Below, one piece after another: positions 17,923-27,086 of a stretch of 64,000 nt of DNA. The translations under genes and the position numbers were made by a program. The number at the start of each line of letters is the position of its first letter. Position 1 is the stretch's first letter. Source of the stretch: PKWO01 sp036561005 (GTDB lineage Bacteria; Pseudomonadota; Gammaproteobacteria; Burkholderiales; Burkholderiaceae_D); contig DATBQE010000180.1 in assembly GCA_036561005.1 (NCBI GenBank), positions 1 through 64,000 of the forward strand, read 5' to 3'. Under the pieces are notes generated by a model, which had not been told where the DNA came from, did no database searches, and saw only the letters and a program-made list of their open reading frames with translations.

Positions 17923-18444
17923 TCAAGGATTACTGATACCCATCAGTTCAATATCGAAGATCAGGTTGGAAAATGGCGGTATCACACCATCGCCTGCACC
18001 CTTGGCACCGTAACCCAACTCGGCAGGCACCACTAGCCGGCGCCGACCGCCGATGTGCATGCCCACCACGCCTTCATCCCAGCCGCGGATGACCTTGCGC
18101 TTGCCCAGTTGGAAACTGAGCGGCGTGCCGGCATCGCGACTGGAATCGAACTTGGCGCCGCGGCTGCCATCGGGCTGCTGCAGCCAACCCGTGTAGTGCA
18201 CGCTGACGGTATTGCCGGTTACTGCGGCCGCGCCGCTGCCGACCAGCAGATCGCGATATTGCAGGCCTGAGGCGGTGGTGACCATTTCGAACGGGCTGCC
18301 CGAGGGAGCGGGCGCCGGGGCGGCAGGCGCAGATGGTGCTGCCGGCGCATCGGCCGCCAAGGCAGGAAGGGCGCACAAGAAGCCGGCACACAACAGGGTG
18401 GCTGCAGTGCCGCTGGACCATATCATGCGAGAGTGCGCCATCAT
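17923..18444 (-). CDS. FKBP-type peptidyl-prolyl isomerase, exported
   Basis: This 173-residue protein has a signal peptide (to about ALPALAADA), a 20-residue Ala/Pro linker and one FKBP domain with the usual landmarks: VSVHYTGWL, KFDSSRD, VIRGWDEGVVGMHIGG and GYGAKGAGDGVIPP. It should assist folding of proline-containing proteins in the periplasm. Its ATG overlaps the TGA of the upstream FKBP gene (ATGA), so the two are translationally coupled. The two FKBP domains are clearly similar and probably arose by tandem duplication. Confidence 0.93.
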   Translation of the reverse strand: MMAHSRMIWSSGTAATLLCAGFLCALPALAADAPAAPSAPAAPAPAPSGSPFEMVTTASGLQYRDLLVGSGAAAVTGNTVSVHYTGWLQQPDGSRGAKFDSSRDAGTPLSFQLGKRKVIRGWDEGVVGMHIGGRRRLVVPAELGYGAKGAGDGVIPPFSNLIFDIELMGISNP

Positions 18445-18797
18445 ACAGCCAGCAATTCCACTTCGAAAATCAGGGTCGCGTTCGGTGGAATGACACCACC
18501 GGCGCCGCGCGCGCCATAGCCAAGTGTGGAGGGGATGGTCAGCTTGCGTGCGCCGCCGACCTTCATGCCTTGCACGCCCTCGTCCCAGCCCTTGATGACA
18601 TGGCCGGCGCCGAGCGGGAAATCGAATGGTTCGTTGCGGTCCTTGCTGGAATCGAATTTCTTGCCGGCGCTGCCGTCGGCGTTTTGCAGCCAACCCGTGT
18701 AGTGAACCGTGACGTGCGTGCCTGCAACGGCTTCTGCACCTTCTCCAACAGTGATTTCTTCGAATTGCAGTCCAGACGCTGTAGTAACGGTCGACAT
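18441..18797 (-). CDS. FKBP-type peptidyl-prolyl isomerase, cytoplasmic
   Basis: This 118-residue single-domain FKBP has VTVHYTGWLQNADG, KFDSSKDRNEPFDFPLG, HVIKGWDEGVQGMKVGG and GYGARGAGGVIPPNATLIFEVELL. There is no signal peptide, so it is cytoplasmic. AAGGA lies 9 bases before the ATG. It is the first gene of a two-gene unit with the exported FKBP. Confidence 0.95.
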   Translation of the reverse strand: MSTVTTASGLQFEEITVGEGAEAVAGTHVTVHYTGWLQNADGSAGKKFDSSKDRNEPFDFPLGAGHVIKGWDEGVQGMKVGGARKLTIPSTLGYGARGAGGVIPPNATLIFEVELLAV

Positions 18798-18916
18798 GGG
18801 TTTTTCCTTAAAAAGGGATGGTGAAGGCGGAGATTGTAACAGTTAGATCGCCAGTTGCAGCAAGCACGGACGGCGAAAGGGAAGCTCGCAGGGGGCGATA
18901 TTCGAAAAAAAAGGTC

Positions 18917-18944
18917 AAAAAAAAGCCGACCCTTTCGGGTCGGC
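18917..18944 (-). terminator. Strong rho-independent terminator of the chitinase gene
   Basis: On the minus strand GCCGACCC-GAAA-GGGTCGGC forms an 8-bp stem with a GNRA tetraloop, followed by eight T residues, 26 bases after the chitinase stop. Confidence 0.95.
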
Positions 18945-18970
18945 AAGTCGTTTCAGGAACACACGATAAA

Positions 18971-20593
18971 TCAGAGGCCGAGATCCTTGATAAACTCGTT
19001 GTCAAAGCTCAAGCCGGTGTCGCGGTCGAACGACCAGTAGTGCAGGCCGGCGATACCGTTGGCCTTGGCCCATGCCGACAGGGTGTCGGTATCGGCAAGG
19101 GTGAATGTTTCGCCGCCGGTGTCGTTCGGACCGCTCATCGGGGTCAGCTCGATCTGGCTATACGGAAGCTTGTAGTAGCCATGGAAGTCCATCGCAGCCT
19201 GGATCGCCGATTGGCCCATCTGGCAAGCGCCGCCGCTGATCACGCAGTTGGCAGCCGTTGCGCCGCCGTAGTCCATGGTCATCAGGTTGACGTAGTAGTT
19301 CTTCAAGCCGGCCGACTGGATTGCACTCATGACCATGATACCCATCGAGCCGAGCGGATTCGGCGAACCGGTTCCCATGTCGACCGCCGTGCTCGAGCCG
19401 CTTTTGCTGGTGGCCAGGGTGGCGATGGTGAACGAGAAGCGCAGGTTCGGGTGGGTAACCTGAGCGGCCGCGACGCGCGCCACCAGATTATTGATGTCGG
19501 ACTGGCTTTGGCCGGCTTCGATGTCGAAGTCGACGCCGATCATGGCCGACGAGTTGTACAGGTTCAGGAAGGAAGTGAAGCCTGCATCCGACGTACAGGT
19601 GAACGACCCTGCCGCGCCGCCGGTTGAGATGATGTATTGCTTGCCGGCCGAAACAAAGGCAGAAACGTTGGCCGAGGCGAACGTGGAAGCCGTCATGCCG
19701 CCCCAGTTTTCCGATCCGCAGGCGCCTGTTGCAAAGGCCCAGGTCAATACCTTGTTATGCGAAGGCATGGCCGTGGTGATCGGTTGCGTCGAGCCACCGG
19801 CCGTGCTTTGCATTGCATCGGTATTCCAATTGGTGCTGACGGTGATGTCCTTGTACGGGCTGAACACGAAACTCGGTGTCGGCGTGGGCGTCGGTGTAGG
19901 CGTTGGGGTCGGCGTCGGTGTTGGCGTTGGCGTCGGAGTAGGTGTCGGCGTTGGTGTAGGCGTTGGTGTAGGCGTGCCGCCACATGCTGCCGCAGTCACT
20001 TGGGTCCAGGCAGAAGTCCAGGCCGAGCCGGTTCCCGGCGCATAGTACGACGATGCGGTCGACGAGCACCAGCCCGGTACCGTACATTGATAGTAGCCGC
20101 CTGCATTGGTGACGACCTGGTTCAACACATAGGCGTGACCGGCAACATAGGCTGCGCAACCCGGAGTAGGTGTCGGGGTTGGTGTCGGAGTTGGTGTAGG
20201 AGTCGGTGTTGGTGTAGGAGTCGGCGTCGGTGTAGGAGTCGGCGTCGGTGTAGGAGTTGGGGTTGGGGTTGGCGTCGGTGTTGGGGTCGAGCCGCAGGAA
20301 CCGTTCGCGGTCCAGGGCTGGCCGCTACCTGCTGCGCCGCTGCTGGTCGATGGATTGTTGCCCTGCGTCCACCAGTTTGCCGTGTAGTTCACGCCGTTGT
20401 AGCTGACCGTTGCGCCGCCGTTGTAGGCCGTGGTCGCATTCCACGCGGCGTAGCATGTGGCTGCCGCTTTGACATTGCGTGTCAATTGCTTGGAGCTTGC
20501 GTTGAGCGAATCGCTCGAGCTGCCACCGCCGCAACCTGCCAGCATGCTGCCGACCAGACCCAGCACCAGAGTACTTGCAATCTTTGTTTTCAT
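18971..20593 (-). CDS. Chitinase lipoprotein: two carbohydrate-binding modules, Thr-Pro linkers, GH18 domain
   Basis: This 540-residue protein has a lipoprotein signal peptide (MLAGC, Cys 21). Two chitin-binding-like modules follow: about residues 46-100 (AYNGGATVSYNGVNYTANWW, a CBM5/12-type pattern) and about 145-205 (GHAYVLNQVVTNAGGYYQC). Each is followed by a long Thr-Pro repeat linker of about 21 and 17 units. The C-terminal third is a GH18 domain with the catalytic motif GVDFDIEAG, which keeps the D-x-D-x-E core but has Ile where the first Asp of DxxDxDxE usually stands, and MTMDYGG downstream. GAGGAGA precedes the ATG. It would hydrolyse chitin at the cell surface. Confidence 0.92.
   Translation of the reverse strand: MKTKIASTLVLGLVGSMLAGCGGGSSSDSLNASSKQLTRNVKAAATCYAAWNATTAYNGGATVSYNGVNYTANWWTQGNNPSTSSGAAGSGQPWTANGSCGSTPTPTPTPTPTPTPTPTPTPTPTPTPTPTPTPTPTPTPTPTPGCAAYVAGHAYVLNQVVTNAGGYYQCTVPGWCSSTASSYYAPGTGSAWTSAWTQVTAAACGGTPTPTPTPTPTPTPTPTPTPTPTPTPTPTPTPTPSFVFSPYKDITVSTNWNTDAMQSTAGGSTQPITTAMPSHNKVLTWAFATGACGSENWGGMTASTFASANVSAFVSAGKQYIISTGGAAGSFTCTSDAGFTSFLNLYNSSAMIGVDFDIEAGQSQSDINNLVARVAAAQVTHPNLRFSFTIATLATSKSGSSTAVDMGTGSPNPLGSMGIMVMSAIQSAGLKNYYVNLMTMDYGGATAANCVISGGACQMGQSAIQAAMDFHGYYKLPYSQIELTPMSGPNDTGGETFTLADTDTLSAWAKANGIAGLHYWSFDRDTGLSFDNEFIKDLGL
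19874..19977. repeat. Thr-Pro-coding hexanucleotide repeat, second linker
   Basis: About 17 tandem copies of a degenerate 6-bp unit (GGCGTN/GGTGTN on the plus strand), encoding Thr-Pro in the chitinase between the second binding module and the catalytic domain. Confidence 0.9.
20163..20287. repeat. Thr-Pro-coding hexanucleotide repeat, first linker
   Basis: About 21 tandem copies of the same degenerate 6-bp unit, encoding the Thr-Pro linker between the two carbohydrate-binding modules. Longer blocks such as GTAGGAGTCGGCGTCGGT recur, pointing to recent expansion by slippage or recombination. Confidence 0.9.
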
Positions 20594-21281
20594 GTATCTC
20601 TCCTCGAAGTTATGATGTCGTGTGAGGAACCGGTCGAGCAGAGGGAGATGAAACAGGCCGATTGCGCGATGTTTGTCGCTGACAATCAGTTTGCTGCAGT
20701 GTCGTTGCGCAAGAATGGTTCGCCAGGCCAGGTTTGTCATCCTGTTACCTCATCCTTCCGCCGCGACCTGCAGCCCTTCCTCCCTTTGGTCTACAAGCGC
20801 CTCGCCTTGCTTTTTTATTTTGTAGCCAGCTGCATGTCATTCAGTCCACAGCTGGGATGAAGAATGGATTCGCAGCAACTCATCGTCAAGTGGTTTTATA
20901 AAACACCTATTAATTTAATACCACTTAAATGCTGCATTATAAATTTCTGCCGCATTGGGGCGCGGTGCGGGGATTGAGACCGATTCGCTTATGTTCCATA
21001 TTTGCCTATAACATAAAGTGAAATTTACACAAGCGGCAACGGCGATTTTGCAGCGCACAAGGCGGGCCTGGATTTTCATGGCAAAATGCCAAGTGGTATG
21101 GTCTTACTTAGAGACCACTTTTGTCAAATGCACATGTGGTCTTAGGGTGGTCTTTGCTCGCGCGACTCGATTGCGCTTCGCGTGCGAATTTTTCGCCACA
21201 GCGTAGAATGCGCTTTTCCTCCACCCTGGATTCGCACATGTTTGTTCTCCGCAATTTGCGCTTGAGCAATGCCCCCACACC
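20594..21281. other. Intergenic region between chitinase and EI24 genes
   Basis: No gene could be supported over almost 690 bases. It is AT-richer than its surroundings around 20880-21010 and holds the chitinase promoter (minus) and the EI24 promoter (plus). A palindrome and direct repeats of TGGTCTT are listed separately. Confidence 0.5.
21099..21154. promoter_or_regulatory. Candidate operator cluster, TGGTCT repeats
   Basis: TGGTCT at 21099 and AGACCA at 21112 form a perfect palindrome with a 7-base spacer, and TGGTCTT recurs at 21137 and 21148. The half-site resembles TGGTCTAGACCA-type sites bound by GntR/HutC regulators of N-acetylglucosamine use, but the spacing differs. Assignment to the chitinase or to the EI24 gene is open. 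Confidence 0.35.
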
Positions 21282-22127
21282 ATGAAGGCCCTGTTGTTTT
21301 CCTTCGGCAGGGCAGTGGCATCGCAGATGCATCCGCGCATGCTGCTGTTGACCCTTTTGCCATTTGGCTGTGCCACCTTGCTCTGGGGCTTCTTGCTGTG
21401 GTTGGGGTTGCAGCCGCTCATCGACATCATTGGGCGCTACTTCGCCCAGCACGACACCTTCGCCGTAAGCGGAAAATGGCTTGCCTTCATGGGCCTCGCG
21501 GCGCTCAAGACACTGATCGTTCCATTGATCGCCATGTGGCTGTTGCTGCCGCTGATGCTCGTTACCGCATTGATCTTTGTCGGGCTTATGGCAATGCCGG
21601 CCATCGTGCGCCACGTCGGCAGGCACTATCATCCGGCGCTGGAGCGGCGCCACGGCGGCAATCTCCTGACCTTGCTGTGGGTTACCGTGAGCTCACTGTC
21701 CATCTTCGTCATACTGTGGATCGTCACCCTGCCTTTGTGTGCATTGCCGGTCGTCGGATTCGCCATCCAGCCGCTGCTTTGGGGCTGGCTGACATGCCGC
21801 CTGATTGCCAGCGAAGTTTTGGCAGTCTATGCCGACAAGGCCGAGTGCGTCGAACTGATGCGCAAGCATCGCTGGCATTTGCTGGCAATCGGCACGCTGT
21901 GTGGCGCAATGGGCGTGGCACCTTCGTTGTTGTGGATGGGCGGCGTTGCGGCTGTCGTTCTGTTTCCGTTCTTTGCAGCATTGTCCATCTGGCTGTATGT
22001 TCTGGTGTTCACGTTTTCCGGCCTGTGGTTTGCGCACTACGGCTTGACGGCAATTACCGCCTATCGCGTCGGTCGGTCCCTGGATGCTGAAATTGTTGTT
22101 GAAGAAATGGTGACGCCGCGCGACTGA
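21282..22127 (+). CDS. EI24 domain (CysZ-like) membrane protein
   Basis: This 281-residue integral membrane protein has about six hydrophobic segments and the general layout of the EI24/CysZ family (PF07264), including a long first segment after MLLLTLLPFG and a conserved central region MPAIVRHVGRHYHP. CysZ members take up sulfate, but this gene is 18 kb from the sulfate operon and many family members have no assigned function. The ATG at 21282 starts a frame consistent with its neighbours. Confidence 0.75.
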   Translation: MKALLFSFGRAVASQMHPRMLLLTLLPFGCATLLWGFLLWLGLQPLIDIIGRYFAQHDTFAVSGKWLAFMGLAALKTLIVPLIAMWLLLPLMLVTALIFVGLMAMPAIVRHVGRHYHPALERRHGGNLLTLLWVTVSSLSIFVILWIVTLPLCALPVVGFAIQPLLWGWLTCRLIASEVLAVYADKAECVELMRKHRWHLLAIGTLCGAMGVAPSLLWMGGVAAVVLFPFFAALSIWLYVLVFTFSGLWFAHYGLTAITAYRVGRSLDAEIVVEEMVTPRD

Positions 22128-22205
22128 ATTGTGGGCAAATCTGCTTAATTTCGGTTATGTGCCGTCGGACTTGCTATGATGCTGTTTTACTGGATTGATT
22201 GATTT

Positions 22206-24773
22206 ATGTTTGACTATTTGTTCAAGAAGCCGACCGAGACTGATGCCATGCCAGGCGCCACGCAAAAAACCTCCAATAAACCATCTGATCAGTCAGATGC
22301 GCAAATTGCCGCTCGTCGCGACAAGGAACAGGCACTGCAGCAGGCGCAGGCGCTGAGCGCGGAGGAGTTGCAAGCTGTTGAATTTATCCTGAGCTGCCAA
22401 TTCGCCGATGCGCGTCTGATTGCCGCTCAGCATGTGCATACCAAACCCATGCTCGAACGCGTGCTGCCCGCCATGCGCAATGCCGACCGGCGCGTCGCCA
22501 AGCTGATACAGGGCCGGCTCGATGCCTTGGTGGCCGAGCAGCAAGGCCGTGAGCAAGCGCAGATTTGTATTGAGCAGGCGCAACGCTTGAGCGAAGAAGC
22601 ACATTTGTTGCCCAATCAGGTTGTCGACCTCGACCATGCGTGGAAACTTGTCAAGGCGCCGCAGGAAAGTCTGCAAGCTGCATTCGATGCCGTGCGCGCC
22701 ATTTTGCGCGACAAGCTGGAAAAGCAGGCCGATTTGCAACATCAGATCATCCATCGCACGGCGATGCTGCGCGACCTGTCGCTTCGTGCGGCCGATATGG
22801 ACGAGCAGGAATTGACCACAATTCTCGACCAGGTCGAACAAGAGGTTGCGCAATACCTCGCGGCTCCGGAGGCAGCGGCCTTGCCGAAGAACCTGCTGAG
22901 CGATTTCTCCGCGCAGCATCGCCAATGCAAGACCTTGCTCGCATCACTGGGCGAGACCAAGCTGGCATTGCAGGCGCGCGAAGCCTTGCTCGCAACATGG
23001 GAACAGGAGCGCCCGACTCTCAAGCTGGACAGCGTGCGCGCGCAGTGGCAGGCAGCGCCGGCATTGCCGCTCGGCGCGCCAGGCGAGGCTGCATTGCAGC
23101 TGCGCTTCGAAGCGCTGGTGCACGAATTGACCGAGATGCAAAAATCGAGCAGGCAGGAAGCCAAGACCGCTCGCGAGGCGTCGCAAGCGGCATCGCAGGC
23201 TGCGCGCACACAACTCGGCGAGACCCTCGACGCGATCGAGAAAGCCTTGCGCGAAGGCGCCGTGCGCACCGCGCTCGACCTGGAAAAGCAGGTCCGTGCG
23301 CAGGAAGCGCAAAAAATACGCATTAGCGCGGACGATGCGGCGCATCTCGCGCGCCTGCGCGGGGAACTCAAGAGCCTGCAAGGCTGGGCCAAATGGGGCG
23401 GCAACATTTCGCGCGAGGAATTGTTGAAAGCGGCTGAAGATTTGGCCGGCAAGACGATTCCGGTTACGGAACTGGCCAAAAAAGTCGGCGGGTTGCGCGA
23501 ACACTGGAAGTCGCTCGACGTGTCGGCCGGGCCGGCAGGCAAGGAGATGTGGGAGCGTTTCGACGCCGCCTGTACGACGGCTTATGCGCCGGCGGCGGCG
23601 CATTTCAAGAAACTGTCCGATGAACGGCATGCCAACCAGAAAGCGGCGGAAACCTTGCTCGGCGAGGTCCGGCAGTACGCACAAGCGGCCGATGCGCAAG
23701 CAGAGGCGCGCGACTGGAAGGCGATAGCCGCCTTTTGTACGCGCACCGAACAGGCCTGGCACCGTATCGGCGTCATCGAGCGCAAGGAAAAGAAGCGCCT
23801 CGACCAGGAATTCAAGCAGGCCATGCAGGCCCTGCGTGAACCTCTTTCCGCCCAGCAGGGACAGGAAGCCCAGGTGCGCAAGGACTTGATCGCAGAAGTT
23901 GAAGCCCTCAACGCAGCAGACCGTTCGACCTTGGACAAGGTCAAAGCATTGCAGGAGCGCTGGCAACAGCGCGCCAAGGCGCTACCGCTGGAACGTAAGC
24001 AAGAGCAAGCCTTGTGGCAACAATTCCGCGCTGCCTGCGACGGTTTGTTTGCCCGGCGCAAGGAATTTGCCGCCGGCGCCGATGCCGAGCGCAAGCAGCA
24101 TATGGCCGACAAGGAAGCCTTGTGCGCCGCACTTGAAGCGGCAGAAGGGGATACGGTTGCCGCGATCTCCAAATTACTGCGCGAGGCCAAGGAACAATGG
24201 AGCAAGATCGGCCAGGTCCCGCGTGCATTGGAACAGCGCATAGAAGGGCGCTTCCACGCCGCCACGGGTGCCTTGCAAAAGCGTCTTGACGAGGCCAAGC
24301 GCAAGGTGCAACAGGCCGAGCAGGGCGCCTTGTACGAGAAATTGCGCCACTGCCAAGCGATCGAGCAGGCGCTGGTCGGCGGCAGCGCAGAAACACCGGT
24401 AACACTGGAACAGTGGCAGGCCATTCCGCCGTTGGCCAGCGATATCGAACGTGTATTGCGCAAACGTTTCGATTCGGCGTTACTTGCCCTGCAAAACAAG
24501 GATCAGCGCTACGCGTCCGAACTGGAAAAAAATCGCCCCGTTTTGCTGCAAAGCCTGTTGCGCTACGAAATTGTGGCCGGTCTCGAAAGTCCGCCGGAGT
24601 TGTCGCGCGAACGCCTGCAAATGCAGGTCGCCGTGTTGCAGTCGACACTGAAGATGGGATCGAGCAACAACAAGCATGACGCCTTGCTCGATTTGTGCAA
24701 GCTGCCGGCACTCGCAGATGAAGCGGCAGGCAAGCGCTTGCAGGCATTGTTGGGCAAACTCAACCGGGCCTGA
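22206..24773 (+). CDS. DUF349 repeat coiled-coil protein
   Basis: This 855-residue, almost entirely alpha-helical, Gln/Ala/Glu/Lys-rich protein contains several DUF349 repeats, recognisable by spaced W and F residues such as LREHWKSL...WERFDAAC, FCTRTEQAWHRIG, LQERWQQRAK...ALWQQFRAACD and LREAKEQWSKIG. It is cytoplasmic by sequence. The molecular function of DUF349 proteins is not established as far as I know. It lies 78 bases downstream of the EI24 gene on the same strand, which may make them an operon. Confidence 0.85.
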   Translation: MFDYLFKKPTETDAMPGATQKTSNKPSDQSDAQIAARRDKEQALQQAQALSAEELQAVEFILSCQFADARLIAAQHVHTKPMLERVLPAMRNADRRVAKLIQGRLDALVAEQQGREQAQICIEQAQRLSEEAHLLPNQVVDLDHAWKLVKAPQESLQAAFDAVRAILRDKLEKQADLQHQIIHRTAMLRDLSLRAADMDEQELTTILDQVEQEVAQYLAAPEAAALPKNLLSDFSAQHRQCKTLLASLGETKLALQAREALLATWEQERPTLKLDSVRAQWQAAPALPLGAPGEAALQLRFEALVHELTEMQKSSRQEAKTAREASQAASQAARTQLGETLDAIEKALREGAVRTALDLEKQVRAQEAQKIRISADDAAHLARLRGELKSLQGWAKWGGNISREELLKAAEDLAGKTIPVTELAKKVGGLREHWKSLDVSAGPAGKEMWERFDAACTTAYAPAAAHFKKLSDERHANQKAAETLLGEVRQYAQAADAQAEARDWKAIAAFCTRTEQAWHRIGVIERKEKKRLDQEFKQAMQALREPLSAQQGQEAQVRKDLIAEVEALNAADRSTLDKVKALQERWQQRAKALPLERKQEQALWQQFRAACDGLFARRKEFAAGADAERKQHMADKEALCAALEAAEGDTVAAISKLLREAKEQWSKIGQVPRALEQRIEGRFHAATGALQKRLDEAKRKVQQAEQGALYEKLRHCQAIEQALVGGSAETPVTLEQWQAIPPLASDIERVLRKRFDSALLALQNKDQRYASELEKNRPVLLQSLLRYEIVAGLESPPELSRERLQMQVAVLQSTLKMGSSNNKHDALLDLCKLPALADEAAGKRLQALLGKLNRA

Positions 24774-24967
24774 GCCTTTACATTTTTGCGCCGCGTATCG
24801 CCCAATCAATGGCTTTATGCGGTTTTAGCATCTTCGGAATTGTTTTGCTGGGTGCTAATCAGCCTTGCCAAGGCTTCCCGGGCGTTGGTCTGGCGGTGTG
24901 GCTATAGGGTTTTTCTGCCGCATCGAGCTGGCGAACATAAGATGGGGCATGCGGTTCTCGGTCCTGC

Positions 24968-25705
24968 TCAGGCCCCGTCGCGGCTTGCATCGGAGGCCGA
25001 GCTTTCTCTCACCAGTTCCACTGGTGTCGGGTCCCTGGCAGGATCGTTGATCTGCAACGCTGCAACGATGGCATCGATTCCTCTTGCCTGCATCTCTTTG
25101 TCGGGAATATCGGCATAACGCACGCCCTCGGCCAGCATCAGCACCTCAAGACGCCAGGAGCCGTCGGGCATGCGGTTGCGTACGTAGCCTTTGTCCAGCA
25201 ATTGATACAGGCGCGCGATACCTTTGAGTTGGGCGGCTTTGGCTTGCATGTGAGGTAGCAGCCATTTCTTACGACTGTAGACGACGGCCAGCATGGCGGC
25301 CTCGTAGACGACGGCATCCTTGTCGCTCACAGCGGCGACCAGGATGTCATCCAGAACGGCGTTGTCGGTCTTGCCCCATTTGAGAACGGCAAGCGCGCTC
25401 AAGCGCGCCTTGGCTTTTTTTCCGTGGAACAGCGCGAGCAGCAGCACATCCACATTCAGCCCGCGCCCCTGCATGCCCACGATGAGCTCGATGGTATTGC
25501 CGCGCACGATGTTGGATGCATTGCCCGCACCTTCCGTTATAAGGGCCAGCCGCAACGTGTCGAGCCGGCCCTGGGCAATGGCGGCGTCACAGGCGTCGGC
25601 GATGGCACGTACTTTGTCGAACGCCGCGACCTCACCGGCGCGGATGTTTTTTCCGGCGAGCCAGTTGTCGATTCCAGCACGCAGTCCTTGTATATTGTCG
25701 TCCAT
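24968..25705 (-). CDS. Hypothetical alpha-helical protein
   Basis: I do not recognise this 245-residue protein. It has no signal peptide or membrane segment. Short helical segments such as ALITEGAGNASNIVRGNTIEL, ARLSALAVLKWGK and AVVYEAAMLAVVYSRKKWLL alternate with turns in a way that suggests HEAT-like helical repeats. The final 25 residues are polar and probably disordered. It converges with the DUF349 gene and has normal codon use. Confidence 0.65.
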   Translation of the reverse strand: MDDNIQGLRAGIDNWLAGKNIRAGEVAAFDKVRAIADACDAAIAQGRLDTLRLALITEGAGNASNIVRGNTIELIVGMQGRGLNVDVLLLALFHGKKAKARLSALAVLKWGKTDNAVLDDILVAAVSDKDAVVYEAAMLAVVYSRKKWLLPHMQAKAAQLKGIARLYQLLDKGYVRNRMPDGSWRLEVLMLAEGVRYADIPDKEMQARGIDAIVAALQINDPARDPTPVELVRESSASDASRDGA

Positions 25706-25858
25706 GAAAGCGTCAACCCATTTGCATCCGGGGCAAAATCAAGATTGCCGGTTGACCCAAGATTACGGCATTTGAGAAGCGCGAGCAATCGACTTCAACT
25801 TGATGACATGATGCCGCCCCCGGCAACAACAGGGACCTGAACATTTGCCTGCGCAAGA

Positions 25859-26647
25859 CTATGACTGTTTGGCGAGAAAGTCGTTGAGTTTTTTGATGAT
25901 GGCGTCGTCCACGGATTTGCTGCAGTACAGGTGGCGCGGCTCGCCGACAGGCGAATCATTGAAATGCCTGAGTACAAGCATTTTTCCTTCCGCGCCGAAT
26001 TGCTTGATCTGATAGTTTGCTTCTTCAGGTGTGAACAGCGCCGCGTCGGCCATGCCGGCCAGAACCATTTTTACTCGGCCATGGCTATCTTCCGATGGGC
26101 GCAGGATATGTGCATTTGCTTTTTGCAGCAAAGCGTCGACGTTCGCACCATACGAGTAGCCGTTACGCAGCACCAATCGGAGCGCAGGATCTGCCAGCAG
26201 ACCGGCCATCGAGGTGACCGCTTGCAACTTCGAGTTGTCGCCGAGTGCCACAATGTCTTGCGGCAGGCTGTGAAATATCGGGTTGGTATACTTGCCGTTC
26301 CTGGCTCGCTCTGCGGTCCAGTACAGACCGACCGCGCAGGCCGGCTCAGCGTTGCTGTTGATCAGCGCGACCTGGCGCACCACCGGTGCTTCGAACAACG
26401 CCAGGTCCAAGCCGGCAGCCTTGAAGGCTTCCACCGCCGGCCGCCCCTCGGACCCGGTCAGCTCGCCGTTTTGCAGCAGCATGAACGGTGCACGGCTTTC
26501 GTAGTACAAGGTCAACGTGCTTGATTTGGCTAAGGATGGCGACACTGCGGCGCAGATCAGCAAGCTGGATAAAAGCCTCTTGCACAGCGAATCCAGGAAA
26601 TGATGCCGCTTTCGCCCCAAGCGCATGGCGGTCACGGCGCGCACCAT
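25859..26647 (-). CDS. Periplasmic substrate-binding protein, family 3-like (orphan)
   Basis: This protein of about 262 residues has a basic N-terminus, a hydrophobic segment ending near VSPSLAKS and a fold resembling amino-acid-type binding proteins (PBPb): LTLYYESRAPFML, ACAVGLYWTAERA, MAGLLADPALRLVLRNGYSYG and DAALFTPEEANYQ are in the expected order. Starts at GTG 26653, ATG 26647 and ATG 26626 are in frame; none has a clear ribosome-binding site. No permease is adjacent. Orphan members often act as uncharacterised exported proteins, so transport is not assured. Confidence 0.75.
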   Translation of the reverse strand: MVRAVTAMRLGRKRHHFLDSLCKRLLSSLLICAAVSPSLAKSSTLTLYYESRAPFMLLQNGELTGSEGRPAVEAFKAAGLDLALFEAPVVRQVALINSNAEPACAVGLYWTAERARNGKYTNPIFHSLPQDIVALGDNSKLQAVTSMAGLLADPALRLVLRNGYSYGANVDALLQKANAHILRPSEDSHGRVKMVLAGMADAALFTPEEANYQIKQFGAEGKMLVLRHFNDSPVGEPRHLYCSKSVDDAIIKKLNDFLAKQS

Positions 26648-26653
26648 TGCCAC

Positions 26654-27086
26654 ATATAGTTTCTGAGCGAATTGACAACAGGTCGCTCACACCTGAAGCC
26701 GAATGCCTTGGCCATTCTCCTTGTCCCCCTTGAGTGTCGTGCAGGTTTTTTGGGCCATTCCATGCGTTTGCCTTGCCGTCCAGCGCAAATGCGTCAGGAA
26801 AGAATGGCCACGTCTTTGAAGGCGTTATTTTCGGCGCAGTATAACTTCATGGAAAACGTGGAGACAACCGGAATCATTTCTCAACATGGGGGTAGCTTTG
26901 CCGAGTTTCATGCGCACGCAATGGTCGCCGGCAGCGGTCTTTCGTGTCGAATGCTATGCTTTGTCCGTGCTAATTTCGACATGTTCTGCGCTCGAAATTC
27001 ACGAGTGCTGTCCTGGATTCGATATCAGGATGGATCTTGGAACAAATTCTTAATGTCTCCAATTCGAACCGAGGAGAATTGAACAG
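26654..27086. other. Intergenic region before HNH gene
   Basis: About 430 bases with no convincing gene. An open frame at 26672-27082 lacks a ribosome-binding site and family-like composition and was not called. Confidence 0.45.

Noticed and set aside
19874..20287. CRISPR-like repetitive tract
   Set aside because: The repeats are 6-bp units without spacers and are in frame as Thr-Pro linkers of the chitinase.
21018..21206. 62-residue plus-strand frame in the chitinase/EI24 gap
   Set aside because: It covers the TGGTCT repeats and has an Arg/Cys-rich composition unlike nearby proteins.
26672..27082. 136-residue plus-strand frame before the HNH gene
   Set aside because: No ribosome-binding site and no conserved pattern; residues are typical of translated intergenic DNA.
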